Positions 16,905 through 25,581 of a stretch of DNA of 64,000 bases are shown piece by piece. The first letter of the stretch is position 1. The number at the start of each line of letters is the position of its first letter. Both the position numbers and the translations under genes were made by a program. Origin of the DNA: Mesorhizobium sp. B4-1-3 (lineage in GTDB: Bacteria; Pseudomonadota; Alphaproteobacteria; Rhizobiales; Rhizobiaceae). The stretch is from the NCBI RefSeq assembly GCF_006439355.1, contig NZ_VFTG01000029.1:1-64000 (forward strand), written 5' to 3'. The notes beneath the pieces were generated by a model, which was not told the DNA's origin, did not search any database, and worked only from the letters and a program-made list of their open reading frames with translations.

Positions 16905-18433
16905 CAGTCGCCGCCCTCCGCCGCGCCGGTCTGCAAGGTCGCCTGTTTCGGTATCATCACGTCGACGCGCCGGTTCTTGGCGCGGCCGTCGGCCGTGCCG
17001 TTATCGGCGATCGGTTCGTCCTCGCCCTTGCCGTCGGCACTGAGCCGTGACGGGTCCTTCAACTGCTTGGCCATCATCGCCTGGACGGCCTTGGCGCGAG
17101 CGACGGAAAGGTCGAAATTCGATTTGAACGTACTCGACTTCTTCGGCTTCACATTGTCGGTGTGGCCGACGATCCGGATCGGTCCGGACTCGGCATCGAG
17201 CACGGTGGCGATGTCGGCCGCGACCGGCTGGAACTGCGGCTTCAGTTCCGCTTGGCCGGACGGAAACAAAAGCTGGTTGTTGATCTCGACGACGATGAAC
17301 GCGCCCTTTTCGCCGACGCTCAGTCCGCCGCTGGCGATCTCCTTGGCAAGTGCGGCCCGGATGCGGTCGATCTGGGCGGTATCCGGAGCCGCGGGCGGCG
17401 GCGGGCTGGGCGCCGGCTCAGTGGGCGCCGCCACGCTGGCGCGCTCGATGGTGACGGGAGTCGATGGATTGAGCGCCAGCAACTCTCCCGCGGTCGCGTC
17501 GCCTTCATCGGTGATCAGCACCCGCAACCCGAAAAAGGCCGCCGTCACCAGTGTCGCCGCGGCGGCCGCGACCGCCCAGAGCGGCAGCCGTGCCCTCGGC
17601 TTAGGCAGCGCCGCCGCCATGCCTTGCCAGTGCGGCGAGATGTCTTCGCCGGCGCGCGGCTTGAAGTAGCGCAGCGTGTCGTAGACGTCGCGCCGGACGC
17701 GTTCGAGCGTGTCCCGCTCCTTGGCCAGCCCGCGATACTGGCCCTCGAAGCCGAGCGACAGGCAGGCATGCATCAGCTCGAGCAGGTCATAGTGCGCTTC
17801 CGGCCTGGCGAGAATGTTGTTCAGCGCTTCGTAGAAGCCGGCGCCGGTCGGTTGGGTGTGGAAGAACCGCGCCACCAGACTGTGCTGAAGCCAGCTGTCC
17901 TTGCTCGGCCAGGGCAGATTGCCGATGAGATCGTCGGCGGTTTCGCAAAGCGCGAATTTGGCGATCCGTGCGTTCTCGTCGGCCACGCCTGCCCTCGCGA
18001 TTGCAAGGTCGAAGGTCTCGATCGCGTCGGCGATATGCTCTGCCAAGGGCGCGGCTTGCCGGTCGACCGGCATCAGCCGCAATTGGCCGAGAAGCATCAG
18101 CAGCGGCGCGGAGGCGGCAAGGATCGGATTGGCGGCGGTGTATTTCACGCCTTCGGCGGCGTCGAGCAGGACGTCCTGCTGCACGCCCGGCGCCGCGTTC
18201 GCGGCTGCTCCCGGAGTTGGTCCTTGAAACAGCACGGTCCCGGACGACCAGCCGGTTGGCATCTGTCGGCCGCCGCCGGGGTCGAATACCGTCGCTTCGC
18301 GGGAAGGCGATGCGGCTGGCCGAACGCCTTCCAGGCCGGACCTCTCGGGGGCCGCAAGCGGTTTCTGCTTCGGCCGCGGCGCGCGGATGACGGTCTTGTC
18401 CGCCGGCCTGGAGGGATCGTCCTTCGAGCTCAT
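16904..18433 (-). CDS. tssL: TssL (DotU-family) with C-terminal OmpA domain, first copy
   Basis: 509 aa. A Pro/Arg-rich N-terminal extension of about 90 residues precedes the cytosolic DotU domain (about 95-275, with ELMHACLSLGFEGQYRG), one membrane segment (about 281-305) and a periplasmic OmpA domain (about 370-500: VGHTDNVKP, VARAKAVQAMM, NRRVDVMIPK) that anchors the T6SS membrane complex to peptidoglycan. A TTG further upstream would add 9 residues, but the ATG at 18433 has a GAAGG-like ribosome binding site and is preferred. It is coupled to tssM1 by a 4-base overlap. The long N-terminal extension is a possible kinase target (Ser/Thr/Arg-rich), which is inference only. Confidence 0.92.
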   Translation of the reverse strand: MSSKDDPSRPADKTVIRAPRPKQKPLAAPERSGLEGVRPAASPSREATVFDPGGGRQMPTGWSSGTVLFQGPTPGAAANAAPGVQQDVLLDAAEGVKYTAANPILAASAPLLMLLGQLRLMPVDRQAAPLAEHIADAIETFDLAIARAGVADENARIAKFALCETADDLIGNLPWPSKDSWLQHSLVARFFHTQPTGAGFYEALNNILARPEAHYDLLELMHACLSLGFEGQYRGLAKERDTLERVRRDVYDTLRYFKPRAGEDISPHWQGMAAALPKPRARLPLWAVAAAAATLVTAAFFGLRVLITDEGDATAGELLALNPSTPVTIERASVAAPTEPAPSPPPPAAPDTAQIDRIRAALAKEIASGGLSVGEKGAFIVVEINNQLLFPSGQAELKPQFQPVAADIATVLDAESGPIRIVGHTDNVKPKKSSTFKSNFDLSVARAKAVQAMMAKQLKDPSRLSADGKGEDEPIADNGTADGRAKNRRVDVMIPKQATLQTGAAEGGD

Positions 18434-18718
18434 CGGCGGCGCCCCGCCTTCTCGCTGCAACAGGCGTGTTTTCGGTCGGGGAAACGCGTTTTAGGCTGAG
18501 CCTCGGCGGCGGGCCGCATGGAAAGGCTCATCTCGCCGAAACATGACATTGCTGCACACGCCCCAAGCCTCGCCGCCTTGCCCGCCGGGCTGGCGTCCCT
18601 GTGCATTCTAGTCGCCCGGATACTCAATTGAAACGGGGCCGCCGATTGAAATCCGGAAGCAAACATGCTCGAAGAGGCGGCTTCTTCTATGAGACCCGTC
18701 ACATACGGCGGACGCGGT

Positions 18719-18777
18719 CAGAGCAATTCCAGGAAAAGTGTGAGCGGTTTTCCGTCCGGAATTGCGTAAAAACAAGA
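18719..18777. repeat. Rhizobial-type intergenic palindromic repeat, copy A
   Basis: A nested inverted repeat: GCAATTCC (18723-18730) pairs with GGAATTGC (18758-18765), and inside it GGAAAA (18732-18737) pairs with TTTTCC (18748-18753). It is followed by GTAAAAACAAGAA. The same element appears inverted at 19949-20004, and a related one at 50557-50618 shares the AAGTGTG-A/C-GCGGTT core and the TAAAAACAAGAA tail. Confidence 0.75.
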
Positions 18778-18781
18778 AGAT

Positions 18782-18820
18782 GGCGCATTTCACCGTTTCC
18801 GTGAAACGGTGAAATGCGCC
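18782..18820 (-). terminator. Strong hairpin downstream of tagH1
   Basis: A perfect 18-bp inverted repeat (18782-18799 with 18803-18820) around a 3-base CGT loop, 13 bases past the tagH1 stop. Read on the minus strand it is followed by ATCTTCTTGTTTTT, a T-rich run expected of an intrinsic terminator. It would separate tagH1 transcription from tssL1. Confidence 0.75.
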
Positions 18821-18833
18821 AGTGCCCGTGCGG

Positions 18834-19913
18834 CTATTTCTGCTTGTCGGCCTTGGCGTAGGCTTCGGCGAAATAGGCGAGGAAGACATCCAGCATGCCG
18901 TTCTCATGCTTGTCTTCCATCGTCCGCCATATCGCGACGAGCGCATCCCAGGCCTGACTCTTCCTGGACGAGAAGGACGCCGGCGGGATCTTCTTGGCGA
19001 TCGCTTCCGGCGACAGGTCGTCGAGCAGCCGCGACAGCGCGGCCTGCATGGCGGCATAGGTCGCGATCTCATGCGCCTTCAGGTCGCGGAACGCGTCCTC
19101 GACGCTGTGCCTGGCATCGAGATAGCCGGCCCTGCGCTTGGTGAACATGATCTCCAACATGTCGTCGGTGCCCGGCACGAATTTCAGCGGGTTGTTGTCC
19201 TCGGCGCCGATCATCGTGCGGTGCGCGGTCTTGGCGAGCACCTTTGCCGCCGCGCGCGCCTTGAGCAGCAGGGACAATTGCTCGACCGTGATCCTCAGCA
19301 CAGCGCCGATCTCGGCCGCGACATCGTGCGGGTCGCGCGACTGCAGCAATTCAGGCGCGAGGCCGGCAGCCTTGGCGATCTCCCGCAATATCGCGTCCGC
19401 TTCCGCGGGCTGGTTGGCTGGCACTGCTGGGCCTGGCTGCAGCGCCGAGGATGTCGAGGCGGACGCCGCTCCGGTGGGGCGCTGTCCCGCCGGACTGAAG
19501 AACGGCTCTTGGCCGGAATCCAAGGGCCGGCCGGTCGATGGCGGCAGTTCGCGCTGCGTCGATCCGGTCCTGGTCTGCGGATGTCCGGTAGCGGCTCGTT
19601 CGTCTTCGATCGAAACGCCGACGACGTAGCGGCCGATCAGCAGCCGGTCGCCCTGGGCCAGCCGATGCGGCCCGCTCATCCGCTGGCTCGAACCGTTGAT
19701 GAAAGTGCCGTTGCGCGAAAGATCGTAGAGCCAGAACGAACCCGCCTGGTAGCGGACCTCGCAGTGCCGGCCCGAAATGACCTTGTCCGGGTCCGACAGC
19801 GTCCAGTCGCAATTCTCGCGGCCGATCTCGAAACTGCGGTCGCGGGCGGCATAGCTGGCGGCGGTGCCGGCCGGCAGCCTGTCGACATTGCTGATCTGGA
19901 GCGAGATGAACAT
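18834..19913 (-). CDS. tagH: T6SS FHA-domain protein TagH, first copy
   Basis: 359 aa. Residues about 1-100 are an FHA phosphothreonine-binding domain (GREN, SGRHCEVRY, LSRNGTFING). A Pro/Ser-rich linker follows, then the TagH C-terminal domain (about 190-350; NPLKFVP, RAGYLDARHSVEDAFRDLKAHE). In known T6SSs this protein binds a component phosphorylated by PpkA and promotes assembly. It sits alone between two intergenic repeat regions and diverges from vgrG. A second TagH lies in the structural operon (35954-37405). Both keep the FHA Arg, Ser-x-x-His and Asn residues, so both should bind phosphopeptides. Confidence 0.9.
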   Translation of the reverse strand: MFISLQISNVDRLPAGTAASYAARDRSFEIGRENCDWTLSDPDKVISGRHCEVRYQAGSFWLYDLSRNGTFINGSSQRMSGPHRLAQGDRLLIGRYVVGVSIEDERAATGHPQTRTGSTQRELPPSTGRPLDSGQEPFFSPAGQRPTGAASASTSSALQPGPAVPANQPAEADAILREIAKAAGLAPELLQSRDPHDVAAEIGAVLRITVEQLSLLLKARAAAKVLAKTAHRTMIGAEDNNPLKFVPGTDDMLEIMFTKRRAGYLDARHSVEDAFRDLKAHEIATYAAMQAALSRLLDDLSPEAIAKKIPPASFSSRKSQAWDALVAIWRTMEDKHENGMLDVFLAYFAEAYAKADKQK

Positions 19914-20221
19914 CCGGAAGCGTCGCCCAACTTGGTCAACAAATGCTTATTTTCCGCGCAATCCCAGGCGGAAACGCCAACGCAGCTTTCCTGGAATTGC
20001 TCTGGCATTCTAGCAGCTTGCGAGCGCGGCGGGAGAGCTGCGTTTCACACCAGCGCACGGAGCGGTTTAGCCACAGCTGTTATTTGGCCGCCGCCAAACA
20101 TATGCTAGGCTGAAAAGCGGTCCGGTGCGGTGGGCGTGAAAAGTTCCCGAACGTGATGCGGTTAACATAGCGGGGGCTTCAATCCATCATACTGGCGGCC
20201 GCGTCCAGGAGGGGCACGACC
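19914..20221. other. 308-bp divergent intergenic region tagH1/vgrG
   Basis: No gene seen. It must carry the promoters of tagH1 (minus) and of the vgrG effector module (plus). It also holds an inverted copy of the palindromic repeat (19949-20004). An AGGAGG-type ribosome binding site lies before the vgrG ATG. Confidence 0.5.
19949..20004. repeat. Rhizobial-type intergenic palindromic repeat, copy B (inverted)
   Basis: Read on the minus strand it opens CAGAGCAATTCCAGGAAA, identical to copy A over 18 bases, and ends with a GATTGCG half-palindrome. The inner part has diverged and the TAAAAACAA tail is partly lost. Copies A and B flank tagH1 in opposite orientation. Confidence 0.7.
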
Positions 20222-22546
20222 ATGCCGAACGAACGCGCCACGGTTGTGCAGACGCCGGCTGGCGCCGACCTGACCTTCACCCATCTCATCGGCCGCGATG
20301 AGATCAGCTGCTGTTTTGCCTATACGGTCGGCTTCGTCTCGAAGAACCGCGACATCGACCCGTTGAAGATGCTGGGCGGCGTCGTTTCGGTCGAGGGCGA
20401 ATCCGATCCGAAGCGCTGGTTCAGCGGCCTCGTGTCGGATTTCAAACTGACCCGCATCGAGGACCGCCTGGCCTTCTACGAGGCGACCGTCAGGCCATGG
20501 CCCTGGTTTCTCGGCAACACCACCGATTGCCGCATCTTTCAGAACATGACGGCGGTGGAGATTGTCGAGAAGATATTCTCGAAATACGGCATCGCCAAAT
20601 TCGAGAAGCGGCTGCAGGGGTCCTATCCCCAGCGCGAGTATTGCGTTCAGTACGACGAGAGCGATCTCGATTTCGTGCAGCGGCTGCTCGAGCACGAAGG
20701 CATCTTCTATTTCTTCGAGCATGACGAGGGCAAGCACACGCTCATCCTCTGCGACGCGATGAGCAAGCTGAAGCCGGCGCCCGGTTACGAGAAGGTGCTT
20801 TACAATTTCGAGGGCCAGGCCTCGCGGCGCGATGTCGAATACATCACCGAGTGGATACCTGGCAGCGCGGTGCGGCCGGGCGCCTATGCCCACACGGACT
20901 ACGACTTCGAGAAGCCCGGCGCCGATCTGATGGCGAAATCCGCCCAGCCTTTCGGCCACAAGGAAGCCTCGGGCGAGAACTACCGCCAGCCCGGCGCCCA
21001 TCTCGATGTCGGGCGCGGCGACAAGATCGCCGGGATCCGCCGCGAGGAGCTTCAGGCCGTGCACCAACACAGCACGGCGGTTGGCACGGTGCGCGGCCTT
21101 TTTTCCGGCTGCAAGTTCACGCTTGAAAGCTTTCCGCGCGACGACCAGAACCAGGATTATCTTGTGGTCAGCGCCGAGTACCGTTTGTTCGATCCGGGCT
21201 ATCGGACGCAGAACGAGGCTCACAATGAGAATTTCAAGGTGGTGCTCGGCGTGGCACCCACCAAACTGCCTTACCGGCCGCCGCGCATCACGCCGCGGCC
21301 GATCATGCGCGGCCCGCAGACGGCGACCGTCGTCGGCCCTTCGGGCGAGGAGATCTTCACCGACAAATATGCCCGCGTGAAAGTGCAGTTCCACTGGGAC
21401 CGGCTCGGCAATAAGGACCAGAACTCTTCCTGCTTCGTGCGCGTCTCGCAGACCTGGGCCGGCAGCAACTGGGGTTTCATCCAGATCCCGCGCATCGGCC
21501 AGGAGGTCATCGTCGATTTCATCGAAGGCGATCCGGACCTGCCGATCATCACCGGCCGCGTCTACAACGCTTCGCAGATGCCGCCCTATGGGCTGCCGGG
21601 CAACGCCACGCAATCCGGCTGGAAGTCGAATTCCTCGAAAGGCGGCAGCGGTTACAACGAGCTGATGTTCGAGGACAAGGCCGGCTCCGAGCTGGTCAAC
21701 TTCCAGGCCCAGAAGGACCATCACCTGCTGATCAAGCACGACCGCAACAAGACGGTCCAGCACGATCAGTCCGACCGCATTGACCATGACGCCAAGCACT
21801 CCGTCGGCCACAACCTCGACGAGGACGTCGGCAACAACAAGACCGTCAAGATCGGCGTCGACCAAACCACCAACATCGGCTCGAACGACACCGAGACGGT
21901 GGGTGCGAACCGCTCGCTGACGGTGATGGCGAACGAGACGATCCATGTCGTCGCCAATTCGACCGAGAACATCGACGCCAATCATTCGCAGACGGTGGGG
22001 CTGAACCAGACGGTCACGGTGGGTGTCGCGCGCGTGGATACGGTGGGCGCGGCGGAAGCGAGAACCGTGGGCGCCTCGCAGACGAACACGATTGGTGCGA
22101 CGCGGTCGGTGAGCGTAGGGATCAATCAAAGCCACAGCATTGGCGCCGCGGATAGTTGGGACATCGGCGCGGCGCAGACCGTCAATGTCGGCGCGGATCA
22201 AAGTGTTACGGTCGGAAGCGCGCAGACTTTCAGTATCGGCGCGGCGCGCAGCGCCAGTGTCGGAGCAGATGATTCGACGAATGTCGGAGGTGCTCATTCA
22301 TTGGGCATCGCCAAAGGCAGCTCCATCAGCGTCGGCGAGGACAGCTCGATCAATGTTGGCAAGAAACTGGTGATCAATGCCGGCGACGAGATCCTGATCC
22401 AGACCGGATCGGCGAAGATCATGATGAAGAAGGACGGCTCGATCGGAATCGAGGGCAAGGACATCTCGATCAAGGGATCGGGCAAGATCACCATCAAGGC
22501 GTCCAGCGATGTGGTCATCAAGGGTTCGACCATCAGCGAAAATTGA
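20222..22546 (+). CDS. vgrG: VgrG (TssI) spike protein with long degenerate 8-residue repeat tail
   Basis: 774 aa. The first 480 residues are a standard VgrG: a gp27-like part (DLTFTHLIGRDEIS, DESDLDFVQRLLEHEGIFYFF) and a gp5 OB-fold (FTDKYARVKVQFHWDR, CFVRVSQTWAG, GFIQIPRIGQEVIVDFIEGDPD). The remainder, about residues 510-715, is a run of some two dozen imperfect 8-residue repeats of the type TVGANQSx, expected to form a triple-stranded beta-helix needle. It ends with alternating Ile/Lys segments that usually receive a PAAR tip. There is no extra C-terminal enzymatic domain, so it acts as a carrier; the DUF4150 protein four genes on is the likely tip. It heads the plus-strand effector module. 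Confidence 0.96.
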   Translation: MPNERATVVQTPAGADLTFTHLIGRDEISCCFAYTVGFVSKNRDIDPLKMLGGVVSVEGESDPKRWFSGLVSDFKLTRIEDRLAFYEATVRPWPWFLGNTTDCRIFQNMTAVEIVEKIFSKYGIAKFEKRLQGSYPQREYCVQYDESDLDFVQRLLEHEGIFYFFEHDEGKHTLILCDAMSKLKPAPGYEKVLYNFEGQASRRDVEYITEWIPGSAVRPGAYAHTDYDFEKPGADLMAKSAQPFGHKEASGENYRQPGAHLDVGRGDKIAGIRREELQAVHQHSTAVGTVRGLFSGCKFTLESFPRDDQNQDYLVVSAEYRLFDPGYRTQNEAHNENFKVVLGVAPTKLPYRPPRITPRPIMRGPQTATVVGPSGEEIFTDKYARVKVQFHWDRLGNKDQNSSCFVRVSQTWAGSNWGFIQIPRIGQEVIVDFIEGDPDLPIITGRVYNASQMPPYGLPGNATQSGWKSNSSKGGSGYNELMFEDKAGSELVNFQAQKDHHLLIKHDRNKTVQHDQSDRIDHDAKHSVGHNLDEDVGNNKTVKIGVDQTTNIGSNDTETVGANRSLTVMANETIHVVANSTENIDANHSQTVGLNQTVTVGVARVDTVGAAEARTVGASQTNTIGATRSVSVGINQSHSIGAADSWDIGAAQTVNVGADQSVTVGSAQTFSIGAARSASVGADDSTNVGGAHSLGIAKGSSISVGEDSSINVGKKLVINAGDEILIQTGSAKIMMKKDGSIGIEGKDISIKGSGKITIKASSDVVIKGSTISEN
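21745..22376 (+). repeat. Degenerate 24-bp coding repeats of the VgrG beta-helix
   Basis: The DNA here encodes tandem octapeptides such as TVGVNQTx, SIGAADSW and SVGADDST. Periodicity is 24 bp, but identity between units is only partial at DNA level, so it is a protein-structure repeat and not a CRISPR or simple satellite. Confidence 0.8.
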
Positions 22547-22556
22547 GGGGACGACG

Positions 22557-22985
22557 ATGAGCGAGGTTCGCGAACGCATCGATGGTGTGGTGATCGGCAT
22601 CTTCCTCGGTTTCGACGATGCCGCTTCGCCGCTGGTGGTGTTCCCCGGCAACCCGGAAGAAGCCGCCTTGCCTGCGCGCAGCCTGACCCAATTGACGGCG
22701 GATATGATCGGTCAAGAGGTTGCCTTGCTGTTTCAGGAAGGCAATGCGATGAAGCCGCTGATCGTCGGCCGCATCGTCGAGCCGGCGCGCAAGACCACCG
22801 CGCCGCAAATCCTGCGCGACGGCGAGCGTGTTCGCATCATTGGCGAAGAGCGCATTGAACTGCGCTGCGGCAAGGCTGCGATCCTCATGGAAAAGGATGG
22901 CCGCATCACCATTCGCGGCACCTACGTCACCAGTCATGCAAGTGCCGCCAACCGCATCCGTGGCGGATCTATCGACCTCAATTGA
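22557..22985 (+). CDS. DUF6484 domain protein
   Basis: 142 aa. The pattern IDGVVIGIFLGFDD...LVVFPGNP...ARSLTQLTADMIGQEVALLFQEGN...PLIVGRI matches the DUF6484 family, small proteins encoded beside vgrG genes. The C-terminal half (RIIGEERIELRCGKAAILMEKDGRI) resembles the end of a VgrG beta-helix, so it may extend or cap the spike. It starts 10 bases after the vgrG stop at an ATG with a GAGGGGA ribosome binding site, and its stop lies 2 bases before the next ATG. Function is not established for the family. Confidence 0.8.
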   Translation: MSEVRERIDGVVIGIFLGFDDAASPLVVFPGNPEEAALPARSLTQLTADMIGQEVALLFQEGNAMKPLIVGRIVEPARKTTAPQILRDGERVRIIGEERIELRCGKAAILMEKDGRITIRGTYVTSHASAANRIRGGSIDLN

Positions 22986-22987
22986 CG

Positions 22988-24058
22988 ATGGCCGCAACCC
23001 GCAAACAAGCCGGCAAAGGCGCGCCCCAACGGCCGATCGTAGCCGGCATCGTCAGGCAGCACGCCGAACAGGCTGCGTTCCTCTGGGCGCAACGCGACAC
23101 GCTGATGCAGGCCGATCCGCCGGATCTTGCCGTCGTCGCGGGCGTCGACAGTCGCCTGGAAGCCAATCTCGATGGTCTGCGCATCGCCGGTTCCGCGGCT
23201 TGGCCGCTCGTCGTCGCCGCTTATGAGGACTTCCCGGAAAAGGGCGAACTGTTCCTCTACGCCTGGTTGGCGATCGAGCAGAGCGATGGCCGCCGTCTGG
23301 ACGAGGCTGTCGAGCTCGGCCGTAAGGGCGAGGACGACGCACGCGGGCTGATTGGCGCGCTGGCCTGGCACAGACCACAGGCAATCGCCGCCAAGGTGCG
23401 CGACTGGATCGGCGCCCAGGACGCGTTCAAGCGCTTTCTCGGTGTTTCGGCTTGCCTTGGGCACGGTGTCGATCCCAGAGAGATGCTGTCGCGGCTCGTG
23501 CGCGATCCCGATGCGCGCGTCCGCGCCGCCAGCCTCCGTCTGGCCGGCAAGATGCGGCGAACCGATCTGGTCGAGGAATTGCGCGCAGGTCTTGAGGATG
23601 GCCAGGAGCAGCCCCGGTTCTGGGCCGCTTGGGCTTTGACAGAACTTGGTTCCGGCGATCTGGCCAGTGCCGAGCTGCGCAAGGTTGCGGTTGGTGGAGG
23701 TCCTGACGCCATGGCGGCGCTGCGGGCCGCGGTCAAGGCAGCGCCCGATAAGGATGTGAGGGCCTGGATGGGGGGGCTGCTGAAATCGCCCGAGACGGCA
23801 GCGGTGGCGGTGCGGGGCGCCGGCATGTTGGGAGACCGCACCTTGCTGCATTGGCTGGTCCACCAGATGCGCGCGCCGGCTCTGGCCGTGTCGGCGGGGG
23901 CCGCATTTCTTGAGCTGTTTCCGCAAGCGCGGTCTGAGGACAAGCTGTTCTCCGTCGAGCCGGAAGTGTTGGGCGATGCATTCGCAACGCATTTCGACGA
24001 CAGCCCGCCCTATCTGCCGGTGGCCGAACGGGTGAAGGAATGGGCAAAAGGGTTGTAA
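22988..24058 (+). CDS. TIGR02270-type HEAT-repeat protein
   Basis: 356 aa. Helical repeat protein without signal peptide or membrane segment. The N-terminus (QHAEQAAFLWAQRD, DSRLEANLDGLRIAG) and the later repeats (RVRAASLRLAGKM, QPRFWAAWALTELG) match the TIGR02270 family of vgrG-linked proteins. HEAT-like repeats suggest a scaffold or chaperone that handles the neighbouring effector, which is inference. ATG at 22988 chosen over an in-frame TTG two codons upstream that lies inside the DUF6484 gene. The next gene begins 4 bases after its stop. Confidence 0.8.
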   Translation: MAATRKQAGKGAPQRPIVAGIVRQHAEQAAFLWAQRDTLMQADPPDLAVVAGVDSRLEANLDGLRIAGSAAWPLVVAAYEDFPEKGELFLYAWLAIEQSDGRRLDEAVELGRKGEDDARGLIGALAWHRPQAIAAKVRDWIGAQDAFKRFLGVSACLGHGVDPREMLSRLVRDPDARVRAASLRLAGKMRRTDLVEELRAGLEDGQEQPRFWAAWALTELGSGDLASAELRKVAVGGGPDAMAALRAAVKAAPDKDVRAWMGGLLKSPETAAVAVRGAGMLGDRTLLHWLVHQMRAPALAVSAGAAFLELFPQARSEDKLFSVEPEVLGDAFATHFDDSPPYLPVAERVKEWAKGL

Positions 24059-24062
24059 GGCG

Positions 24063-25022
24063 ATGCCATCACACATCTCCGTCAACAATCTCGGCCTGAC
24101 CTACAAAGGAACTGTCGGGCTGTCGATGGCGACGATACCGGACGTCTGCAAGACGCCTAGTCCGGGTGGACCGGTTCCGCTTCCTTACCCCAATATCGCC
24201 GAACAGTCGTCGCTCTCCGACGGCACGACGACGGTCTTCGCCAAGGGCAAGATGATTGCCATCAAGGGGTCCCACTACAGCCGCAGCAATGGCGACGAAC
24301 CCGGTACCGTCGGCGGCGTGAAGTCCAACGTCAACATGAAGGCGACGGACTGGATCACCTATTCCTTCGACGTGAAGATGGACGGCCAGAATGCCTGCCG
24401 TCATACCGACAAGAAGTTCCACAACGACAAGAACACGGTCGATCTCGGCGGCAATATCGACCCGCGCAGCAAGACCGAAGGCACGGTATTGGTGATCCTG
24501 TGCGATGGCGCGCCGAAAGGAAAAACGAAATCCGGGCGGCCGCGCAAGGAGTACGACAAGTGCGAGCTCGAAGAGATTTGCGCCAAGATCAAGGCATACA
24601 ATGACGCGTTGAAAGGCAGAAAGAGCTCGGAGTTCACTGAGGTCAAGCAGGCTGGCAAGAGATATGGGTCCGATGGCGCCGGCACGAGAAACTCAGGCAA
24701 CAACGTCTGCAAGTCGATCAAGCGCTACGCCAGACTGGGTAAGGGCCCGGGCGGCGAAGGCAAGCCCGAGGACATGGGCTTCCACGACGTTTCGCCCGGC
24801 TGCAAGAAGAAGCTGAAGGAAAAGGCCGAAAGCACCCGGCCGAAATATAGGCTGTTCAGTCCGGACCATGTCCAGGAAATCCAGCACAACGGCCACCCGA
24901 CACGCGGTTCCAATCTGCGCTGGATGTCGCGCCGGCCGAACAAATGGATCGGCGGCGCGATGAGCGATTTGAAAACGAGCGGTCCCGACCAGCATACCGG
25001 AGTGCGAGGAGACTGCTGTTGA
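24063..25022 (+). CDS. DUF4150 (PAAR-like) protein with HNH-like C-terminal toxin candidate
   Basis: 319 aa. Residues 1-125 are a DUF4150 domain (PDVCKTPSPGGPVPLPYPNIA, FAKGKMIAIKGSHYSRSNGDEPGT), the PAAR-like cone that sits on the VgrG tip. The remaining 190 residues are Lys- and Cys-rich and unrelated to DUF4150. Near the end, SPDHVQEIQHNG (D268, H269), SNLRW (N284) and PNKWIGG (N293) form a DH...N...N series like that of HNH/endonuclease-VII-fold toxins, so I predict a nuclease effector. The downstream gene is a SUKH immunity protein, which in known systems most often protects against nucleases. The protein ends in GDCC. The DUF4150 call is solid; the nuclease call is moderate. Confidence 0.82.
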   Translation: MPSHISVNNLGLTYKGTVGLSMATIPDVCKTPSPGGPVPLPYPNIAEQSSLSDGTTTVFAKGKMIAIKGSHYSRSNGDEPGTVGGVKSNVNMKATDWITYSFDVKMDGQNACRHTDKKFHNDKNTVDLGGNIDPRSKTEGTVLVILCDGAPKGKTKSGRPRKEYDKCELEEICAKIKAYNDALKGRKSSEFTEVKQAGKRYGSDGAGTRNSGNNVCKSIKRYARLGKGPGGEGKPEDMGFHDVSPGCKKKLKEKAESTRPKYRLFSPDHVQEIQHNGHPTRGSNLRWMSRRPNKWIGGAMSDLKTSGPDQHTGVRGDCC

Positions 25023-25032
25023 TGGAGCCATT

Positions 25033-25581
25033 ATGCTGAACGAGAAAAAGCGCGCGGAACTTGTGGCCGCGCTTCTGGAGGCCAAGCGCGAACTCGACAG
25101 GCTGACGCTTGATGAGGACATGACCGAGCCGCCGGCAAGGCCGGCAACGGAAAACGACATTGCGCGCTTCGAGAAGAAGTGCGGTTTTCCCCTCGAGCCT
25201 TCCTATCGCGCATTCCTCTTGATGCACGACGGCTGGACCGACTTCGACGGCGATGCCGCTATTTTGGGGACCAGGGGAAGCCGCGAGAACTGGTTCGAGG
25301 AAACGCTTGAAATGGTCTGGGAGGTCTTTGAGGACTTTGGCGACGAGAACCCGGCGGAAGACGCAATCGCTGTCGTGCTGGGCGAGGACACCAACAACTA
25401 TCTCTTCATGTGGCCGCCGGCATTAGGTGGGCAGGCGACGTTCAAGGAGTATGAGAATGGTAAGCTGACGCGCGAATATCGCGATTTCGACGAATACCTC
25501 ACCGAGTTCCTTGAGTCGCTGAGGCACTCCATTGACGTCGAGCGCGAAGGGGCGGATACCGACGATGAAGACAGTCAGTGA
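25033..25581 (+). CDS. SMI1/KNR4 (SUKH) family immunity protein
   Basis: 182 aa, acidic and cytosolic. The SUKH core is visible: PPARPATENDIARFEKKCGFPL-type start, PSYRAFLLMHDGW, and a C-terminal FDEYLTEFLESL helix. Acidic SUKH proteins bind and block toxins, commonly nucleases, delivered by T6SS or contact-dependent systems. It starts 10 bases after the effector with a GGAG ribosome binding site 5 bases before the ATG, so co-expression with the toxin is expected. The tail is very acidic (many Asp/Glu) and overlaps the next gene by 17 bases. Confidence 0.87.
   Translation: MLNEKKRAELVAALLEAKRELDRLTLDEDMTEPPARPATENDIARFEKKCGFPLEPSYRAFLLMHDGWTDFDGDAAILGTRGSRENWFEETLEMVWEVFEDFGDENPAEDAIAVVLGEDTNNYLFMWPPALGGQATFKEYENGKLTREYRDFDEYLTEFLESLRHSIDVEREGADTDDEDSQ

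Larger units (their letters stand above)
18434..18833. other. 400-bp intergenic region between tssL1 and tagH1
   Basis: It contains no credible gene. It holds a palindromic interspersed repeat (18719-18777) and a strong hairpin (18782-18820) just past the tagH1 stop. The rest (18434-18718) probably carries a promoter for the tssL1-tssM1 group on the minus strand, but I could not pick clear -35/-10 boxes. Confidence 0.5.

Noticed and set aside
13668..17669. Very long open frame on the plus strand (over 1300 codons) opposite tssM1 and tssL1
   Set aside because: It is the mirror of two certain genes; high third-position GC keeps the opposite strand free of stops. The protein is Arg-rich and matches no family.
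20162..22297. Long minus-strand open frame opposite vgrG
   Set aside because: Antisense shadow of the certain vgrG gene; no motifs and no ribosome binding site.
21745..22376. Possible CRISPR or tandem satellite
   Set aside because: The 24-bp periodicity encodes degenerate VgrG octapeptides in frame and lacks identical repeats or unique spacers.
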